The notes under the pieces: generated by a model
The model's database searches: none
What the model was told of the DNA's origin: nothing
Seen by the model: only the letters and a program-made list of their open reading frames with translations
From: Verrucomicrobia bacterium UBA6015
Lineage (GTDB): Bacteria; Verrucomicrobiota; Kiritimatiellia; UBA8416
Length of the DNA stretch: 8,656 nt
Reading direction: 5' to 3'
Assembly (NCBI GenBank): GCA_002428045.1
Contig: DIZZ01000097.1
Location: 1 to 8,656, forward strand
Shown here: piece by piece, positions 6,317 through 8,656 of the stretch
Numbering within the stretch: position 1 is the first letter of the stretch
Layout of the letters: every line of letters begins with the position of its first letter
Made by a program: the position numbers and the translations under genes

Positions 6317-6352
6317 CCGTATGGAATATTTCATCACAATAATTTCATACGG
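6317..6352. promoter_or_regulatory. Inverted repeat in divergent intergenic region (operator or hairpin)
   Basis: CCGTATGGAAT (6317-6327) and ATTTCATACGG (6342-6352) are complementary at 10 of 11 positions, with a 14-bp A+T-rich spacer. The repeat lies midway in the 184-bp gap between the divergent starts at 6229 (-) and 6414 (+). This is a natural place for an operator of a dimeric regulator controlling both directions. No regulator gene is seen in the window. A stem-loop in the leader of either transcript is the alternative. Confidence 0.45.
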
Positions 6353-6413
6353 CCACGCTATGACCGCATGGTCTTGATATGCTTCCTGCAAAAGATTGAG
6401 AAAGGAGACGGGT

Positions 6414-7067
6414 ATGAGCAGAATGAAGAGCGACTCGACAGGTCAGTTGGCTGCGGCAATCTATTCGATCACTTTGGCAACAGCACTACAGTACGCCTTC
6501 TCGAAAGGCAGGGCCTCATGGCTCAAACGCAGGGCCATCGAGAATGATCGGCTAACTGGCGATGTGAGGCGAATATCTAATAGCCGGCGCATCAAGGTCT
6601 TCATCCTTGACCGGGGCGGCATACTGGAAGCGTTCGCCTATCCTACCGGCGAGATCTTCATCACAAAGGATCTCAACGAGCTGTTGGACTATAAGGAAGC
6701 GTTGGCCGTTGCCATTCACGAAGCCGGACATGTCGTATACCAAAGCCAGACGCTCAGCAACATTGGACGGAACGGCGTCCTGCTGACACTCATCGGAAAC
6801 GGTGCCTCGCCGGTCGTCAGCATGGCTGCATCGTTCCTAAGCGGCATGACCATCACGGCATGGCATGAACGGCTGCCCGATTCCTTCGCGGTTCGCCAGG
6901 GATATGGCCCGGCCCTTTCGTCTGCACTGGACAAGCTATACAAGGGTACGGATCCATTTCCGCGCACACTTTTGAATATGCCTGCACTTGCATTGGAAAA
7001 AATGGATGCGCTGTTCCACATCCATCCGGAAATCCAACATCGAATCAAATCACTTGCTCTGACATGA
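6414..7067 (+). CDS. Compact M48-like zinc metallopeptidase, 217 aa
   Basis: ATG 6414 is preceded by AGGAG at 6403-6407 with six-base spacing; an upstream in-frame TTG at 6396 lacks such a signal. The fold signature of family M48 is present in order: VFILDRGGILEAFAYPTGEIFIT (61-83, the strand before the helix), active-site HEAGH (H102, E103, H106), ERLPD (E152 as probable third zinc ligand, D156) followed by GYGPALSSALDKL (163-175), and the C-terminal HPEIQHRI (204-211) that matches the usual HPxxxxRI. Residues 11-28 are mildly hydrophobic, and the clear transmembrane helices of HtpX are absent. The protein is short for M48 and consists of little beyond the peptidase core. It would cleave peptides in a zinc-dependent way; substrate unknown. 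It heads a plus-strand run of closely spaced genes. Confidence 0.87.
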   Translation: MSRMKSDSTGQLAAAIYSITLATALQYAFSKGRASWLKRRAIENDRLTGDVRRISNSRRIKVFILDRGGILEAFAYPTGEIFITKDLNELLDYKEALAVAIHEAGHVVYQSQTLSNIGRNGVLLTLIGNGASPVVSMAASFLSGMTITAWHERLPDSFAVRQGYGPALSSALDKLYKGTDPFPRTLLNMPALALEKMDALFHIHPEIQHRIKSLALT

Positions 7068-7077
7068 GGGTAGCCAT

Positions 7078-7179
7078 ATGTTCGGAAATATCAACGCGTT
7101 CATAAAGTGCAGGCAACGGCAATCGAGAAGAGCTGGTTTCTGGTCTAAAACGAAAGAAGAGTTCAACAATGAGCAATAA
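7078..7179 (+). CDS. Possible 33-aa basic peptide
   Basis: ATG 7078 lies 10 bp after the M48 stop, with GAGGG (7066-7070) seven bases upstream. The product MFGNINAFIKC...KEEFNNEQ is basic in the middle (CRQRQSRRAGFWSK). It overlaps the start of the DUF1232 gene by 11 bp. That gene has only a weak SD of its own (GAAGAG), so this short ORF could act as a coupling leader. It is too short to judge on composition. Confidence 0.4.
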   Translation: MFGNINAFIKCRQRQSRRAGFWSKTKEEFNNEQ

Positions 7180-7795
7180 GACAAAGTCACAACTTGATGC
7201 GGAGAAGGTTGCAGCTGCATTTGCCGCGACTACATCCCAGGCAGAAGAGACCGTCAAAGACAAGAGCAAAACAGAGAAGGTTCTCAGGGATGCCATGAAG
7301 AAAGCTGAGGTGCTTCAGGGTCCGCTGGGGACAGTGTGGGAGAAGCTGACCCTGATGTTTGGCATTGTCAGAGCCTGGATCTCGGGCGAGTACACCGAGG
7401 TCCCTGTCGGATCCATCATTGCGATAGTCGCAGCACTCCTGTATTTTCTGCTGCCGCTGGATGTAATTCCAGACTTCATTCCAGTGCTTGGGTATCTGGA
7501 TGACGTGTTCGTCATCGGACTGGTCTTTGCCCAGGTCTACGCAGACCTGGACAAGTACAAGGAGTGGCGAGATCTTCAGGGATCTGCCAAGGGCGAAGAC
7601 CAGCCGGATGGAGACAAGGATATCGACGATGGCATCACGGCGTCTGACGAGAATGTCGAAATGGACGAGGATGGACGGGAATACGTGATGGCCCGCAATC
7701 CTGCAACCGGTGAAGCGGTACGGCGCTATCGGGACGGAATGGATGAAAATGGCGAACATTATCCTGACAGACGAGACAGACCTGGACTCTGGTGA
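7169..7795 (+). CDS. DUF1232 (YkvA-like) membrane protein with C-terminal RNPATGE motif
   Basis: 208 residues. Residues 1-50 are charged and helical (probable coiled-coil). The DUF1232 core is about 79-120: a membrane segment IIAIVAALLYFLLPLDVIPD, then FIPVLGYLDDVFVIGLVFAQVY. The PLDVIPDFIPVLGYLDD string is the family hallmark. DUF1232 proteins are small membrane proteins of unknown biochemical role. Residues 137-170 are strongly acidic (KGEDQPDGDKDIDD, ENVEMDEDGRE). RNPATGEAVRRYRDG (176-190) follows and is echoed in the next gene. ATG 7169 has a weak SD, so translation may depend on the preceding short ORF. The 3' end overlaps the next ORF by about 50 bp in another frame, unusually long for adjacent genes. 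Confidence 0.85.
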   Translation: MSNKTKSQLDAEKVAAAFAATTSQAEETVKDKSKTEKVLRDAMKKAEVLQGPLGTVWEKLTLMFGIVRAWISGEYTEVPVGSIIAIVAALLYFLLPLDVIPDFIPVLGYLDDVFVIGLVFAQVYADLDKYKEWRDLQGSAKGEDQPDGDKDIDDGITASDENVEMDEDGREYVMARNPATGEAVRRYRDGMDENGEHYPDRRDRPGLW

Positions 7796-7892
7796 TGATG
7801 AGTATGGCGTGGTTCACAAAACCCTGACGGGGAAGAAATACCGCTGGGGCCGCAACCCGGCAACGGGCGAGAGAATCAAGGTCTTCGTCTGA
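7743..7892 (+). CDS. Small protein with RNPATGE motif, 47-49 aa
   Basis: Starts at ATG 7743 or ATG 7749 (SD-like GGATG precedes the latter); a GTG further upstream at 7710 is less likely. The sequence has an acidic N-terminal half (IILTDETDLDSGDDEYG) and a basic C-terminal half (TGKKYRWGRNPATGERIKVF). The latter matches the C-terminal region of the DUF1232 protein, where an acidic stretch also precedes RNPATGE. GRNPATGE.I is very like the DNA-intercalating beta-arm tip of HU/IHF proteins, but the rest of an HU fold is missing. It overlaps the preceding gene by 47-53 bp, so it may be either a separate gene or a second repeat unit separated from it by a frameshift. Confidence 0.6.
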   Translation: MKMANIILTDETDLDSGDDEYGVVHKTLTGKKYRWGRNPATGERIKVFV

Positions 7893-7928
7893 TGCGGTCG
7901 GGAGACGGGGGTGAGAAAGGAGGGACTG

Positions 7929-8036
7929 ATGGCTAAGGCAAAGACAAAGGGTCTGGTTGATCCCGATATGGGAAAGCCGTGGTTAATTCGCCTGATCATG
8001 CGAATCCTGCGGCGGCGTGATCCGCGCAGATACTGA
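7929..8036 (+). CDS. Small basic protein, 35 aa
   Basis: ATG 7929 follows a strong SD (AAAGGAGGG, spacing about five bases), 36 bp after the previous stop. Sequence MAKAKTKGLVDPDMGKPW then LIRLIMRILRRRDPRRY: a basic head, a short acidic or turn region, and a C-terminal amphipathic, arginine-rich helix that could lie on a membrane or nucleic acid. The strong SD is the main evidence that it is translated. The stop is 2 bp from the end of the convergent nuclease-like gene. Function unknown. Confidence 0.55.
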   Translation: MAKAKTKGLVDPDMGKPWLIRLIMRILRRRDPRRY

Positions 8037-8038
8037 GC

Positions 8039-8521
8039 CTATACCCACGCGGCGTACTGAATAATCCAGTAGTCGATCTGGCCGTCCGCGCTGTGTTGCC
8101 ACGACAAGACACGTGTTTCTGATTTCAGAAATACCAGCGCCGCCTCAATGTCGCCTCGATATCGGGTCCCGTCTTCTACAACAAGATCACCCATTCTGAC
8201 CGAGTGCCTGCTACAGTACTCCCGCAGCTGACCGTCAATAACTGCGCACCATCCCCGCAAGGCCCCGGGTTGATCCGGCGGCGGGGTACCGTAGTACTTG
8301 CGCAGATCCCGGCCCCCTTTGGTCCAGTAACTCCACCAACTGCTCGCCGAACTATCCGCCTCAGCCGCGCTCTTGATCTCCCCGACAAATATCACCCCGT
8401 CGGCTTTGCGACCCAGCATGTCAGGCGCGCCCCGACCAGAAGGCTCGACGGCAACCGTCATGCCTAGGGCCTGGTAGTGCGCCAGAATATCAGCTTCGAT
8501 ATGTGTATATGTCTTCCCCAC
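8039..8521 (-). CDS. PD-(D/E)XK superfamily nuclease-like protein, 160 aa
   Basis: GTG start at 8521 with AGGAGGG about nine bases upstream; the next ATG is 20 codons in and would remove an expected helix. The core pattern of the PD-(D/E)XK nuclease fold is visible: helix with E9 (HIEADILAHYQALG), a strand (MTVAVEPSG), GAPD (D34), a strand VIFVGEIK with E48 and K50, then a helix with aromatics (SSWWSYW, LRKYYG). This gives the E...PD...ExK metal-binding set. The C-terminal half (90-160) is predicted alpha/beta (GWCAVIDGQL, DIEAALVFLK, IDYWIIQYAAWV). Expected activity: Mg2+-dependent DNA or RNA cleavage, as in restriction enzymes, resolvases or repair nucleases; the target is unknown. It is probably co-transcribed with the partial gene 13 bp upstream. 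Confidence 0.7.
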   Translation of the reverse strand: MGKTYTHIEADILAHYQALGMTVAVEPSGRGAPDMLGRKADGVIFVGEIKSAAEADSSASSWWSYWTKGGRDLRKYYGTPPPDQPGALRGWCAVIDGQLREYCSRHSVRMGDLVVEDGTRYRGDIEAALVFLKSETRVLSWQHSADGQIDYWIIQYAAWV

Positions 8522-8534
8522 GGCACCGGCCCTC

Positions 8535-8656
8535 CTACTGTTGTTGCACCCATTTCTTCACAACGATTTCAGCATCCCGTTCCGCCTGTTCATGAATATA
8601 TGACTCTACATTGAGTCGATAATTCCGATCTACATCAATTCGTCCAACGGACTCCA
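8535..8656 (-). CDS. Unknown protein, C-terminal 39 residues (partial)
   Basis: An open frame enters from the right edge and stops at TAG 8537-8535, 13 bp before the GTG of the nuclease-like gene; the SD for that gene lies in the gap. The visible residues are charged and helical (VESYIHEQAERDAEIVVKKW, ending in QQQ). Same-strand tight spacing suggests a shared transcript with the nuclease. The start is outside the window and no family can be named from this tail. Confidence 0.6.
   Translation of the reverse strand, partial: ESVGRIDVDRNYRLNVESYIHEQAERDAEIVVKKWVQQQ

Noticed and set aside
6062..6547. Plus-strand 161-codon ORF crossing the divergent intergenic region
   Set aside because: It runs through the inverted repeat and into the M48 gene in another frame, with low-complexity His/Pro/Ser composition.
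8036..8060. Terminator between the convergent genes at 8036/8039
   Set aside because: No GC-rich stem followed by a T-run could be found; the genes end 2 bp apart.
1..8656. CRISPR array, tRNA or rRNA genes
   Set aside because: No regularly spaced repeats, and no tRNA-like or rRNA-like stretch, was recognised.

Overview
This is bacterial DNA of moderately high G+C. It reads as an accessory region: one large surface-type protein, an insertion sequence, and a run of very small, tightly packed genes with strong Shine-Dalgarno (SD) sites. A LamG plus C25 (gingipain-like) cysteine-peptidase architecture and an IS1182-type element would fit a PVC-group or other environmental Gram-negative bacterium. 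That is an inference from gene style only; no rRNA or marker gene is present. TGA is an ordinary stop here (transposase, M48 peptidase and others end with it).

Layout. (1) 1-2907 (+): the 3' part of a large LamG / CWB2-like / C25-like peptidase, cut by the left edge. (2) 2895-3324 (-): two overlapping tiny genes, the downstream one with a very strong SD. (3) 3394-5033: a complete IS1182-family insertion sequence with 13-bp perfect terminal inverted repeats, a GCGA target duplication and an apparently intact 490-residue transposase. (4) 5042-5073: a 16-bp tandem duplication just outside the IS. (5) 5170-6229 (-): a chain of tiny genes (44, 61, 134 or 116, 46 and 56 residues) linked by overlaps or short gaps. 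With the IS removed, they and the pair in (2) lie on one strand with less than 200 bp between the groups. (6) 6230-6413: a divergent intergenic region with an inverted repeat. (7) 6414-8036 (+): a compact M48-like metallopeptidase, a 33-residue ORF, a DUF1232 membrane protein, a small protein sharing an RNPATGE motif with it, and a 35-residue basic protein. (8) 8039-8656 (-): a PD-(D/E)XK nuclease-like protein downstream of the 3' end of another gene.

The most intriguing parts are the small-protein chain broken by the IS, the repeated RNPATGE motif (it resembles the HU/IHF beta-arm tip, and its two copies differ at nearly every third codon position), the UGA-split frame at 6229-5855, and the probable PD-(D/E)XK nuclease. 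No function joining these genes can be shown from sequence alone.
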